A stretch of 41,652 nucleotides of DNA, taken from NCBI GenBank assembly GCA_028284445.1, contig JANQRS010000026.1, positions 1 to 41,652 of the forward strand, written 5' to 3'. Source of the DNA: Calditrichia bacterium (lineage in GTDB: Bacteria > Calditrichota > Calditrichia > RBG-13-44-9 > J075). The position numbers and the translations under genes were made by a program. The notes under the pieces are model-generated. The model ran no database searches and was not told where the DNA came from. It was given only the letters and a program-made list of their open reading frames with translations. Every line of letters begins with the position of its first letter. The first letter of the stretch is position 1. This document shows positions 17,279-25,521 of the stretch, piece by piece.

Positions 17279-18688
17279 TTATTTGAATTTTGAGGTGACG
17301 AAGTTCTTTAACGCTTGCAGGTCATTTCGGTAATCCTGAAGTGCGCTGGCCCGGGCCAGCGGCGACTTGACCTTCCTGAGCTGGCGCTGCATTTCAAAAG
17401 CGGCATAAATACCGCCAAGAACATTGCTGATCGATAAGCCAATGAAGATTTCCTTTACGCCCCAGAACGATCCAAGCAAGGTAAGGGGAACAGTGAAGAC
17501 GAAAGATTTGACAAGCATGATTCGTAGTGAATTGACTGGTAATTTCAGGCCATTGAAGATGGAAGCTGTGATCAGGTAGAGTCCATAAAAAATGTAGGAT
17601 GCACCAACTACATTAAAATAAAACACCGTGGTGCCAACAACCTCATTGTTGTCACTAAACAATGCTGCGATGGGCTCAATAGATAGCAACAAAAAGAGGT
17701 AAAGCAGGGCGCCAAGAAAAACAGAAGCCTTGCCGCCAAAGGCAATAGCTTCGTCAATCCGCATGTGTTTTCCGGCACCAAGGTTTTGCGCTATGAAAGG
17801 TGTTGCAGCAGTGCTGACCCCAAGAATGCCAATGAGAAGCAGCGTTTCCAGGCGACCGGCAATTCCGTAGGCCGCAACCGCTTCGGCAGTTTCCTTTCCC
17901 AGCAAATATGTGACATACATGAGCATCGCCGGCGTTACCAGCTGGGTAACAATGGCCGGGAGACCAAGGCGATTGATATTGCTGATGATGGCAGTGACTG
18001 ATTGCCAGTCAAAAATGTCCGCTGTTAGTGTCTGATGCTGCACCATCATGATTAGCATAGCAATGATGATGAAGCACCATGATAAAACGGTTGCCAGTGC
18101 CGCTCCGGCGATCCCCATTTCCGGAAAGGGGCCAATCCCAAAGATTAACAGGTAATCAAAAATCAGGTTGATAATCCCACCAATTCCCATTACGATTTCC
18201 GGCGGTTTCACGACCCCGATTGCGCGCAATACCGATCCCCCGACAATACCGATCATCAGCATTGGCATGCCGGCATAGAGCAGCCACATGTATTCATTGA
18301 TCAAAGGCAGGATGTCGGCATCAGCACCAAGGAAGCTGAAGAGCGGTTCGATGGTTCCGATGCCGATTGCCGATGTGCTTGATGATATAATGAAGGTCAG
18401 ACCAAGTGCGATACTTGCTGTTCTGCGCATTTCGTTAACCTTGCCAGATCCGAAAGCGGAGGCAATGATGGTCGCGACGCCAATCGCCAGGCCGATAAAC
18501 AACCCTACCAATAAGAAATAAACGGTTGATGCAAAACTCAAGGCTGCCAATTGTGCTGCGCCCAGTTGCCCAACAAAATAAGTATCGATCACCTGAAACA
18601 GGAAGGTCGATAGCATGCCAATACTAATGGGCACAGACATCGAAATCAGCGCCTTATTGGTAGAGCCTTCCAGGAAATTCTGAGCCAT
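17279..18688 (-). CDS. MATE family efflux transporter
   Basis: A 469-aa polytopic protein with about twelve helices, the standard MATE (NorM/DinF-like) size. The N-terminal signature (LISMSVPISIGMLSTFLFQV then DTYFVGQLGAAQLAALSFA) and the second-half repeat (GIAGRLETLLLIGILGVSTA) are typical. It should export cationic or aromatic compounds in exchange for Na+ or H+. A GGAG ribosome site lies seven bases upstream of the ATG. The gene follows the AraC regulator by 103 bp and precedes the exported isochorismatase-fold gene by 29 bp on the same strand. The substrate cannot be read from sequence. Confidence 0.92.
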   Translation of the reverse strand: MAQNFLEGSTNKALISMSVPISIGMLSTFLFQVIDTYFVGQLGAAQLAALSFASTVYFLLVGLFIGLAIGVATIIASAFGSGKVNEMRRTASIALGLTFIISSSTSAIGIGTIEPLFSFLGADADILPLINEYMWLLYAGMPMLMIGIVGGSVLRAIGVVKPPEIVMGIGGIINLIFDYLLIFGIGPFPEMGIAGAALATVLSWCFIIIAMLIMMVQHQTLTADIFDWQSVTAIISNINRLGLPAIVTQLVTPAMLMYVTYLLGKETAEAVAAYGIAGRLETLLLIGILGVSTAATPFIAQNLGAGKHMRIDEAIAFGGKASVFLGALLYLFLLLSIEPIAALFSDNNEVVGTTVFYFNVVGASYIFYGLYLITASIFNGLKLPVNSLRIMLVKSFVFTVPLTLLGSFWGVKEIFIGLSISNVLGGIYAAFEMQRQLRKVKSPLARASALQDYRNDLQALKNFVTSKFK

Positions 18689-18791
18689 TTTGATTCTCCG
18701 TTACGTCGTATCGCTTTATCTGACAACGTCTGCAAAATAGAGAATCAATGAGAGCGCTTAAAGGTTAGAAGCTACACAATGATGGTAAAAA

Positions 18792-19661
18792 TCAACCGCC
18801 GCTGCGGTAGGAGGTTGGGGTTTGGTCGGTATGCTTGCGAAAATACTTCACCATGTTGGTTGGCTCATCAAATCCTAATGTATAGGCGATTTCTTTAACC
18901 GGTTTGTCGGTGCCGCGTAACAGCCGTTTGATCTCCAGGATGCGCCGTTGATCAATAACCGCCTTCGGTGAGAGTTTATAGCGTTTCTGGGTCAGGCGAT
19001 AGAGCATCCTCATGGTTATGTTGAGCTGGTGGGCATAGAAGTTGACTTTCCGCGCTTCTCTGAAATGCTTTTCCAGCAATTCGTTGAAACGCAAGAGTGT
19101 CGATGTATCGCTGTCCGCAATTGCTGCGGAACTATATGCCGCCTTGCTTTGCAATTTTTCGCAATATATCAGAAAGAGGCATAGCCAGTGATAAAAGGCG
19201 TTTTCGCGTGCGGGGTTGGACCACTTTTGATCAGTGATGCGCATATTGTGGCATATATTCTCAAGGGGGGCGATGTAGCTGCCCGGAAGGTGAATAATTT
19301 GTTGGCCCTCGATGTGTGAGGCGATGGTAAAATTGAATAAATGTTGGAGATCATAGTTGTTGCGATATAAAAACTCCGCCGTGAACGCGATGGAGAGGAT
19401 CTCCCAGGAATCGTCCGGCGGATTCAGGTAATGGAGCTGATCCTTAGAAATAAGCGTGATCGTATTGGCCTGGAATTGATACTCTTTGAAGTCAATAAAA
19501 TAACTGCCTTCCCCTTCGCGAAACCATAGCACCACATGAAAATCACGTAGCGATGGCCGCAGCAATTCATCCGCGCGAAAGAATTCATCTTTGCTGGAAA
19601 TGATAGCAAATGGGGAGCCCTGGCGTTTTTGGCTCAACTGGTAATATTCGACCGATAGCAT
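18792..19661 (-). CDS. AraC-family transcriptional regulator
   Basis: A 289-aa protein with an N-terminal sensor half and a C-terminal AraC double helix-turn-helix (about 195-287). The first helix-turn-helix covers VNFYAHQLNITMRMLYRLTQ and the second the typical KPVKEIAYTLGFDEPTNMVK with YFRKHTDQTPTSYR. The N-terminal half resembles cupin-type ligand domains (FREGEGSYFIDFKEYQFQA). It lies first in a minus-strand series before MATE, isochorismatase-fold and FMN reductase genes, so it is the obvious candidate to control them; that is inference. No clear ribosome site precedes the ATG at 19661, so a downstream start remains possible. Confidence 0.88.
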   Translation of the reverse strand: MLSVEYYQLSQKRQGSPFAIISSKDEFFRADELLRPSLRDFHVVLWFREGEGSYFIDFKEYQFQANTITLISKDQLHYLNPPDDSWEILSIAFTAEFLYRNNYDLQHLFNFTIASHIEGQQIIHLPGSYIAPLENICHNMRITDQKWSNPARENAFYHWLCLFLIYCEKLQSKAAYSSAAIADSDTSTLLRFNELLEKHFREARKVNFYAHQLNITMRMLYRLTQKRYKLSPKAVIDQRRILEIKRLLRGTDKPVKEIAYTLGFDEPTNMVKYFRKHTDQTPTSYRSGG

Positions 19662-19725
19662 AATTCAAGAATAATGCAGAGGCTGGAGAAATGCCAGAAG
19701 GTTTTTCTCAATTGCGGTGGCGGTT

Positions 19726-21249
19726 CTAATACTGTTGGGCAGGCTTCCGAAATAACTTCAGGATGGGATTCAGCACCGGCAGCTTCCTGAACTTCGCCGG
19801 TAGCTCACCAATTAATTCGCCTAAAGTGCTGTCGAAGTTGGTTCGGACGAATATCCAGTGACAAATCACAAAGCAAATCCCGCTGATCACACTGTAGGTC
19901 AGCAGCACGATGAGCGATTCCTCGGAATAGTTCGGTAGCAATAGATTTCGGGCGAAAACCAGTAAGCCGACGGTAATCAGGCCATTGGCAAATCCCCCAC
20001 GTTGTGAATTGACAATTCTTGCTACCGTCATCCTGGTTTGCGAGACGATCAGCTGAACAATCAGGAAGAGAAACACCAGTGAAGAGCCGGCCACCGCCCA
20101 GGCTACGCCTTCGATGCCCCAGGTGATGGCATAGTAGACGCTGGAGAAAAGCACCGTAACGTAAATGCCCTGCCGAATTGCTCTCGCGGCAACCAGGCCT
20201 TTGGCCATGATGACTGGAAAAAAGAGCATATTGAAGGTGCTGAATAAACCGGAAATGGTCATGATCTGCAGCGGAATCACAGCATCTCGCCATTTTTCGC
20301 CATAGAGATTGACAATCAATGCCGGTGCTGAGAAATACATCCAGGCCATCAGCGGAAAAATGGCAATAGATAGGTAACGCAATGCTCTTGTCAGCGCTTG
20401 GGCAATGCGCTTTTCATCATCCTGAATCTTGGAAAATGAAGAAAAAAGCACGTTATAAATGGTCTGCTGCAGACGCATGCGTGGCAGGTTGATCAGGTTA
20501 AAAGCGCGTTCATAAAGACCGAGCTGTGCAACCGGGAGGAATTTTCCGATAACGATATAATCCAGATTCTTCACGAAATAGTTCAAAAAGGTATTCACGT
20601 AGACCCACATGCCGAAGCCGAAGACGTCCTTTAAAGCGTCTTTCCGGAAACGCAGGCCAGGCAGCCAGCGCGCCATGCTAAACATCATCATATTATTGCT
20701 GAGGCTGCCCAGGAGGATGCCCCAAACCAGCGACCATACACCGTAGCCCATAATTGCCAGGATAACCGGCGTTGCCAGGGTGACCATACTGGAAACGGTA
20801 TTTGCCCAGCCCAGTCGCTTGAATTCCATCTTGCGTCGGAGAATCGCGCGGGGCACACCAAAGAGACCGCGGAGGATGAAGTCGAAAGACAATACCTGTA
20901 AAATCGGCTCTACTGACGGGTTTTCGAAAAATTGGGCGACATAAGGTGCTGTGAAAAATAATAGCAGGGTAAGGCTGCCCATAAATAAGGTGTTGGCGTA
21001 GAAAACAGTATCGAAGTGAGATCGATCTACCTCTTTACGTTGAATGAGCACCATAGTAAAACCAAAATTGGCCAGACGTCGAGCGAACTGGACCGATAAC
21101 ATGGCGATACCCATTAAACCAAAATCTTCGGGGAAGAGAATACGGGCGAGAACGATACTACTGCCGATTCGAATGATGTACTGAACGGCATTAAAAACGG
21201 CGGTCCAAAAGACCCCTTGCTTGGTCTTCCTGGAAAGGGACCCTTCCAT
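19726..21249 (-). CDS. polysaccharide flippase (Wzx / MOP superfamily)
   Basis: A 507-aa protein with about 12-14 hydrophobic segments, matching lipopolysaccharide biosynthesis flippases of the MOP superfamily (Polysacc_synt). The opening SLSRKTKQGVFWTAVFNAVQ then RIGSSIVLARILFPEDFGLMG is the characteristic N-terminal signature with the L-x-P-x-D/E-F-G motif. It would translocate undecaprenyl-linked oligosaccharide units across the inner membrane. A strong ribosome site (GGGAGG, seven bases before the ATG) supports the start. Glycosyltransferases are not in the window; the divergently placed sulfotransferase 322 bp away is the only possible partner. Confidence 0.9.
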   Translation of the reverse strand: MEGSLSRKTKQGVFWTAVFNAVQYIIRIGSSIVLARILFPEDFGLMGIAMLSVQFARRLANFGFTMVLIQRKEVDRSHFDTVFYANTLFMGSLTLLLFFTAPYVAQFFENPSVEPILQVLSFDFILRGLFGVPRAILRRKMEFKRLGWANTVSSMVTLATPVILAIMGYGVWSLVWGILLGSLSNNMMMFSMARWLPGLRFRKDALKDVFGFGMWVYVNTFLNYFVKNLDYIVIGKFLPVAQLGLYERAFNLINLPRMRLQQTIYNVLFSSFSKIQDDEKRIAQALTRALRYLSIAIFPLMAWMYFSAPALIVNLYGEKWRDAVIPLQIMTISGLFSTFNMLFFPVIMAKGLVAARAIRQGIYVTVLFSSVYYAITWGIEGVAWAVAGSSLVFLFLIVQLIVSQTRMTVARIVNSQRGGFANGLITVGLLVFARNLLLPNYSEESLIVLLTYSVISGICFVICHWIFVRTNFDSTLGELIGELPAKFRKLPVLNPILKLFRKPAQQY

Positions 21250-21571
21250 TAAACTTCCTCCCTGAACTGCATACTTCCTACATCCCTTTTACAAACGAAC
21301 AACTCGAATAGCCCCTGATAAATGAAACCGAAAGCTAAGAAGCCTGTACTGATTCTGTGGTACAGGCGCATTACAGAAGTACTAACGCGAGGTAACAAAT
21401 CGAATTGTCAGGTTTTGGTAGTCATCCTGTAATACGTCGCAATAGAATTGTCAGACAACCATAACCGCATCGCCTTGCATCTTTCAATGGCTGTAAATGT
21501 GTTCCGGCTATTTTACGCATACAAGTAGGTAGTATTTTATAGAGCCGTATATTTTATTGGAGAATGTTGTC
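21250..21571. other. 322-bp intergenic region between flippase and sulfotransferase
   Basis: This divergent promoter region has an 8-bp stem, GCCTGTAC (21342-21349) with GTACAGGC (21360-21367), without a U-tract. Otherwise it is AT-rich with no open frame of note. The AT-rich stretch 21530-21555 just before the sulfotransferase could hold its promoter, but I cannot assign boxes. Confidence 0.5.
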
Positions 21572-22642
21572 ATGCATGACATCCACACGAAAGATCCCAT
21601 TGTTGTTTCCGATCCCACCCAGGAGATTTTGCACGACTTACCTGTTAAGCATTCACGCGAAAATCCTGTTTTCATTTTGGGACATGCCCGGTCCGGTACA
21701 AGCATCTTGGTGAAAATGGTTCGTAAATATCTGAAAGTCAATTTTGGTACTGAGAGCCAGTTCATTATTCGCTATTATCGACGGTTATCCCAGTATGGGG
21801 ACTTGAACGACGACAAAAATTTGCGGTCCCTCATAAACGATATTTCCAGAGAACGCTGCTTTAAGCGTTGGAAGAAGCGTTTTGGATTTGATTTGGATCC
21901 GGAGCAGGTATTCGATAATGTCCGGGAGCGTACTTATCGCGGAGTATTGGATAGCTTCTTCGGTCAGTTCTGTGACTATCATCAGATGGTTCGCTGGGGC
22001 GACAAGACCCCGGAGTACTCATTGCACCTTGGCGAAATGATGGAGCTGTTTCCTGATGCGCAATTTATCCACATCGTTCGCGATGGCCGTGATGTTGCCC
22101 TCTCGAATTTTCGCACCCAGTTTGGCGCCAAGAATACCTTTACAGCCGCTACGGAATGGGTAGATAAGGTTGGGAAAATTCAGGCGTTTGTGCGGACTTT
22201 GCCGGCTGAGCGCTTCATTGAGATCCGTTATGAAGATCTGATGCAGTTTCCTGAAGATACCATGAATTCCTTGAAGAACTTCCTGCAGATTGACGACGAC
22301 GGGCGCTTGCGCGAGTTTATAGCTTCGAATATCCATCGCGATTTGAAGAGCTCTAACATTTTGAAATGGAAGTCTGCCATGTCACGCCGACAGATCAAGA
22401 TGTATGAGCGCGTTGCCAGTGGCTACCTGAAGGACTATAACTATGAAACACGTTTTATGAATACCAATGCGGTAACGGCACCGGAAAAGCTATTTTGGGC
22501 AGTTCATAATAAAGTAAATAAGGTGCTCAACGTTCGTTACTGGCATGACAATGTATACAAGTTCCGCCTGCGTCTCGGAACGACGATGAGGCAGTGGCAA
22601 CGTAAGTTGCGTTTGGCGGCCTCCACCATATTTCCGGCCTAG
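21572..22642 (+). CDS. sulfotransferase family protein
   Basis: A 356-aa PAPS-dependent sulfotransferase. The start is placed at ATG 21572 because GGAG (21559-21562) lies nine bases upstream; a TTG at 21557 in the same frame would overlap that site. The 5-prime phosphosulfate loop is FILGHARSGTSILVKM, the usual G-x-x-R-S-G-T/S-T pattern. The 3-prime phosphate motif is FIHIVRDGRDVALSNF. A conserved IEIRYEDLMQFPEDT follows. The expected role is sulfation of a carbohydrate or other small acceptor in the cytoplasm. It is divergent from a polysaccharide flippase, so a sulfated surface polysaccharide is a plausible but unproven link. Confidence 0.9.
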   Translation: MHDIHTKDPIVVSDPTQEILHDLPVKHSRENPVFILGHARSGTSILVKMVRKYLKVNFGTESQFIIRYYRRLSQYGDLNDDKNLRSLINDISRERCFKRWKKRFGFDLDPEQVFDNVRERTYRGVLDSFFGQFCDYHQMVRWGDKTPEYSLHLGEMMELFPDAQFIHIVRDGRDVALSNFRTQFGAKNTFTAATEWVDKVGKIQAFVRTLPAERFIEIRYEDLMQFPEDTMNSLKNFLQIDDDGRLREFIASNIHRDLKSSNILKWKSAMSRRQIKMYERVASGYLKDYNYETRFMNTNAVTAPEKLFWAVHNKVNKVLNVRYWHDNVYKFRLRLGTTMRQWQRKLRLAASTIFPA

Positions 22643-22685
22643 GCCAGAACAATAATGGCGCCCATATCCGCGCTTTTATATAGAT

Positions 22686-22730
22686 AATGCCACCGGCGAA
22701 GTGAGAACTTTGCGGTGGCATTTGTTTTTA
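22686..22730 (+). terminator. rho-independent terminator after sulfotransferase
   Basis: AATGCCACC (22686-22694) pairs with GGTGGCATT (22714-22722), extended internally by GC and AAGT/ACTT pairs around a GAGA loop, and is followed by TTTGTTTTTATTT. The T-run overlaps the last codons of the convergent DUF3565 gene. Confidence 0.85.
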
Positions 22731-22925
22731 TTTGATGATTGCCTCATCGCATAGCTTACAGTTGAGCAGCGCACCAATTCGGGATTGCCGGCCCGCTTCC
22801 GTAGGCACCCAGGGCCGAATACGAAATGGCGGATCATGCCGGACATGCTGCCGGTGTCCGCATTCGAGGTTCGTCACCCAATGCCCTTCTTCATCTTGCT
22901 CAAAAGAAACTATTTTGCGCTTCAT
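22728..22925 (-). CDS. DUF3565 family small protein
   Basis: A 65-aa protein closely matching the family pattern: KRKIVSFEQDEEGHWVTNLE, then CGHRQHVRHDPPF, IRPWVPTEAGR and a C-terminal LNCKLC pair. The conserved CGH-x-QHVRHxPP and C-x-x-C residues suggest a small metal-binding (zinc) fold, which is inference. Members are about this length and have no known function. Its ATG overlaps the stop of the upstream membrane-protein gene by four bases (TCAT on the plus strand), so the two are translationally coupled. Confidence 0.88.
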   Translation of the reverse strand: MKRKIVSFEQDEEGHWVTNLECGHRQHVRHDPPFRIRPWVPTEAGRQSRIGALLNCKLCDEAIIK

Positions 22926-23347
22926 GGAAGTGAATGCTTGTTAGATAGACGGGCGCGAATTTCGGCCCTAAAAGGCTCGAAATAACGAATGAGGTACAGC
23001 GTAAATGGGATCCACCAGATTAAATCATTGCTAAGGATTAGAACAATCGCATCGATTGGCCATTTGCCGCTTACAAGCAGTGAAAGAAATCCCAATGGTC
23101 CAAGGATTTTCCCCAGAAGGCCGATGGCAATAATTAGCCAGCCGCGCTCAAGGGCAAAAGCGACATAGAGGTAAAGAACACCGTAAACACCAACGATCAT
23201 CGCTACGCACTGAAATATTTCCGGGTAGCGCATCGGGGGCATGCCGGCAAAATGGAAAAGCCATTCCGGAAAAACGGCGCTAAAGATTCCCCAGGCAATA
23301 TTATAGATGCCGGCTGCAATGAACACAATTTTGAAAAAACGATCCAT
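22922..23347 (-). CDS. small four-helix membrane protein
   Basis: A 141-aa protein with four predicted membrane helices (about residues 6-24, 45-64, 70-92 and 97-120). Short polar loops contain FPEWLFHFAGMPPMRYPEIF. I recognise a general resemblance to small uncharacterised membrane proteins of Proteobacteria and Bacteroidota that are sometimes mis-annotated, but no named domain. It starts five bases after the DinB-like gene's stop and overlaps the following DUF3565 start by four bases, so all three form one operon. Function unknown. Confidence 0.8.
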   Translation of the reverse strand: MDRFFKIVFIAAGIYNIAWGIFSAVFPEWLFHFAGMPPMRYPEIFQCVAMIVGVYGVLYLYVAFALERGWLIIAIGLLGKILGPLGFLSLLVSGKWPIDAIVLILSNDLIWWIPFTLYLIRYFEPFRAEIRARLSNKHSLP

Positions 23348-23352
23348 CTGAG

Positions 23353-23943
23353 TTAGTCATCCGATTCGCTGTTGGCCCTAGAAGAACGGACCGCGCGTTC
23401 ATATACCTGCTTGATATGATGCTGGTTATGATAGAGCGTAAAGAAGAGCATTTCGCGAACCGTCAAATTACCCATCCAGGGATGCGGCAGGCGATATCTG
23501 TCAAGCGAGGCTTCTGTCCAGCCTTGAATAGCTTCCTGGAGACTGGCGGCGCTTTCTTCCCAACGCGTCATAATGATGCTTCGCCACTCGGATAAGGACA
23601 TGTCTTCCGGGTTTGGCTTTGGTATATATGGACCGGTCGCTTTGGCGCCGTCTTTCAGTACCTGCAGGTAGTGGGCCTTGACTTCTTCATAGGTCTGTGA
23701 ACCTTTTAGCGAAACGCCGAATCCGAGCAGAGCCACTTTCGGCATTTTCATACCGCGGGTAACGGCTCGTATAGATGTATTCAGATGCCGGCAATGTTCC
23801 GCCGGTGACCATGATGTTCCCTGCGGCGCAAAAAAGACGCTTTCCGGAAACTCCACCCAAATCGGCGTCGATGCGTCATGCATTGCTTGCAGGCTTTTTA
23901 TTAGCGAGGCTTTATCCGGACCGGGGATGATAGCATTTAGCAT
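23353..23943 (-). CDS. DinB-like (YfiT) superfamily protein
   Basis: A 196-aa four-helix-bundle protein. The start at 23943 is preferred because AAGGA lies six bases upstream; an ATG at 23949 is too close to that site. The DinB metal-ligand pattern is visible: WSPAEHCRHLNTS in the first helix pair and FFTLYHNQHHIKQVYE in the last, with histidines expected to bind a divalent metal. Family members include thiol-S-transferases and hydrolases acting with low-molecular-weight thiols; the activity here is unknown. It is the first gene of the unit with the small membrane protein and DUF3565. Confidence 0.85.
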   Translation of the reverse strand: MLNAIIPGPDKASLIKSLQAMHDASTPIWVEFPESVFFAPQGTSWSPAEHCRHLNTSIRAVTRGMKMPKVALLGFGVSLKGSQTYEEVKAHYLQVLKDGAKATGPYIPKPNPEDMSLSEWRSIIMTRWEESAASLQEAIQGWTEASLDRYRLPHPWMGNLTVREMLFFTLYHNQHHIKQVYERAVRSSRANSESDD

Positions 23944-23977
23944 GTTCATTCCTTTTTGATGTGCACTTTGTTTATTG

Positions 23978-24036
23978 GACAGGATCTACAGGATCTTATT
24001 CTTTGGCTCTGCTCACTTCATCCTATTCATCCTGTC
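23978..24036. repeat. imperfect inverted repeat of the CAGGAT/ATCCTG family
   Basis: GACAGGATCTACAGGAT (23978-23994) and ATCCTATTCATCCTGTC (24020-24036) form an imperfect dyad with unpaired bases in the middle of each arm. It lies between the M20 and DinB-like genes, both minus strand. A related, longer array is at 37216-37307. Confidence 0.75.
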
Positions 24037-24048
24037 AAAATTGTCGGT

Positions 24049-25386
24049 TTATTTCCCCTCCTGCTTATTCGCCTTCAAATACGCCAGCGCTACGGCCGTC
24101 ATGGCGCGAACCCCGAGTTTGAGGCCGCTGTCATCGATGAAGAAATCCGGGGTATGATGATCCGCGGCGTCTTCCGGAGCAATGTCCGAAGGCCGTCCGC
24201 CGAGGAAAAAGTAGAATGATGGCACCTTGTTGGCAAAGAAGGCAAAATCTTCAGCACCGGTTTCTGCCGTGACCAATTCAATATTCCCTTTACCCGCTAC
24301 CGATTCGAGTATCGGCACCATTTCGCCGGTCAAGGCCGGATCATTATAGGTAACCGGATATGATGTGGACATCGGGATTTCAATTTCAACCGTTGCCCCC
24401 ATCCCTTCAGCAATATTGGTGGCAACGCGCCGAATCCGTTCATGAATCAGCGGCCGATTCTCCGGGACCAGCGAGCGAATCGTGCCGGTCATAACCACTT
24501 GCTCCGGGATGATATTTGAACGGACACCACCGTTGATGGTTCCTACCGTAACAACCGCAGCACCTTCCGTTATCGGCACCTGACGACTAACCACCGTCTG
24601 CAATCCATTGATGATTTGGGCAGCAGTGACGACCGGATCAATGCTCATCCAGGGGTAAGCGCCGTGCGATTGGCGACCCTTGACGGTCATGCGAAAATCA
24701 TCGACACTGGCCATAATTCCACCGGGGCGATAACCGATTCGGCCAACTTCGCGCAGTGCATCAATATGAAGGGCGAACATCGCTTCGATGTCCGGATTGC
24801 TCATCACGCCTTCCTTGATCATCAATTCTGCACCACCTTCTTCACCCTCGGGCGCACCTTCTTCCGCCGGCTGGAAAACAAATTTAATCGTCCCGGGAAT
24901 GTCGTCGCGAATGGCCGTCATGACCTGCGCCACACCCATCATGATGGCAATGTGGGTGTCATGCCCACAGGCATGCATCACGTCTACTTCCTGGCCGTTG
25001 TAAATACCTTTGGCTTTGGAGGCAAAGGGCAGATCGACCCGCTCTTTTACCGGCAGAGCATCAATGTCTGCGCGCAATCCAATTACCGGCCCCGGTTTGC
25101 CGCCTTTCAATATCGCTACCACGCCAGTATGGGCAATGCCGGTTTGCACGTCGAGGCCCAGTCCTTCAAGATGTGCGGCAATCTTCTTCGCTGTTTCAAA
25201 TTCGCGATTGGATAATTCAGGGTACTGATGGAAATGACGACGCCACTCAATGACTTGTTGTTCAATTTTATTGCAGAGGATTTCGACCTCCGGCGACAGC
25301 TGTGGGCTATTTGCAAACGCACTGCTGTTAATAGAGAACGACAGCAGCATCAAGAACGAAAGAAGCGTTAGAAACAGACGATTCAT
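24049..25386 (-). CDS. exported M20 family amidohydrolase
   Basis: A 445-aa metal-dependent amidohydrolase of the M20D group (IAA-amino-acid hydrolase, hippurate hydrolase and N-acyl amino acid amidohydrolase relatives). The start at 25386 has AAGGAAAG upstream and opens a signal peptide (MNRLFLTLLSFLMLLSFS). Metal-site motifs include HACGHDTH (C140 and H142 in this numbering), PAEEGAPEGEEGG and ETGAEDFAFF near the C-terminus; a dimerisation domain lies between. The enzyme should cleave acyl or amide groups from amino acids in the periplasm. It is divergent from an exported amidase 135 bp away, which suggests a shared task in amide breakdown, though this is inference. Confidence 0.9.
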   Translation of the reverse strand: MNRLFLTLLSFLMLLSFSINSSAFANSPQLSPEVEILCNKIEQQVIEWRRHFHQYPELSNREFETAKKIAAHLEGLGLDVQTGIAHTGVVAILKGGKPGPVIGLRADIDALPVKERVDLPFASKAKGIYNGQEVDVMHACGHDTHIAIMMGVAQVMTAIRDDIPGTIKFVFQPAEEGAPEGEEGGAELMIKEGVMSNPDIEAMFALHIDALREVGRIGYRPGGIMASVDDFRMTVKGRQSHGAYPWMSIDPVVTAAQIINGLQTVVSRQVPITEGAAVVTVGTINGGVRSNIIPEQVVMTGTIRSLVPENRPLIHERIRRVATNIAEGMGATVEIEIPMSTSYPVTYNDPALTGEMVPILESVAGKGNIELVTAETGAEDFAFFANKVPSFYFFLGGRPSDIAPEDAADHHTPDFFIDDSGLKLGVRAMTAVALAYLKANKQEGK

Positions 25387-25521
25387 AGTGTCTTTCCTTG
25401 TATTGAGGTTGGCCATGGTTATCCGTTTGCTATGCTGGAAACGGAAGAGTTTATCACGAATTGAGCTTTTCTAAAAGGAAAAATCGCGTAAATTGAGGCA
25501 ACATTGGATGAGGAGACCTTC

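Noticed and set aside
21342..21367. tRNA-like or terminator structure in the flippase-sulfotransferase gap
   Set aside because: Only an 8-bp hairpin with a 10-nt loop; no cloverleaf, CCA or U-tract.
25504..25521. TTG start for the amidase gene
   Set aside because: It lies upstream of the strong GAGGAG that is correctly spaced for ATG 25522.
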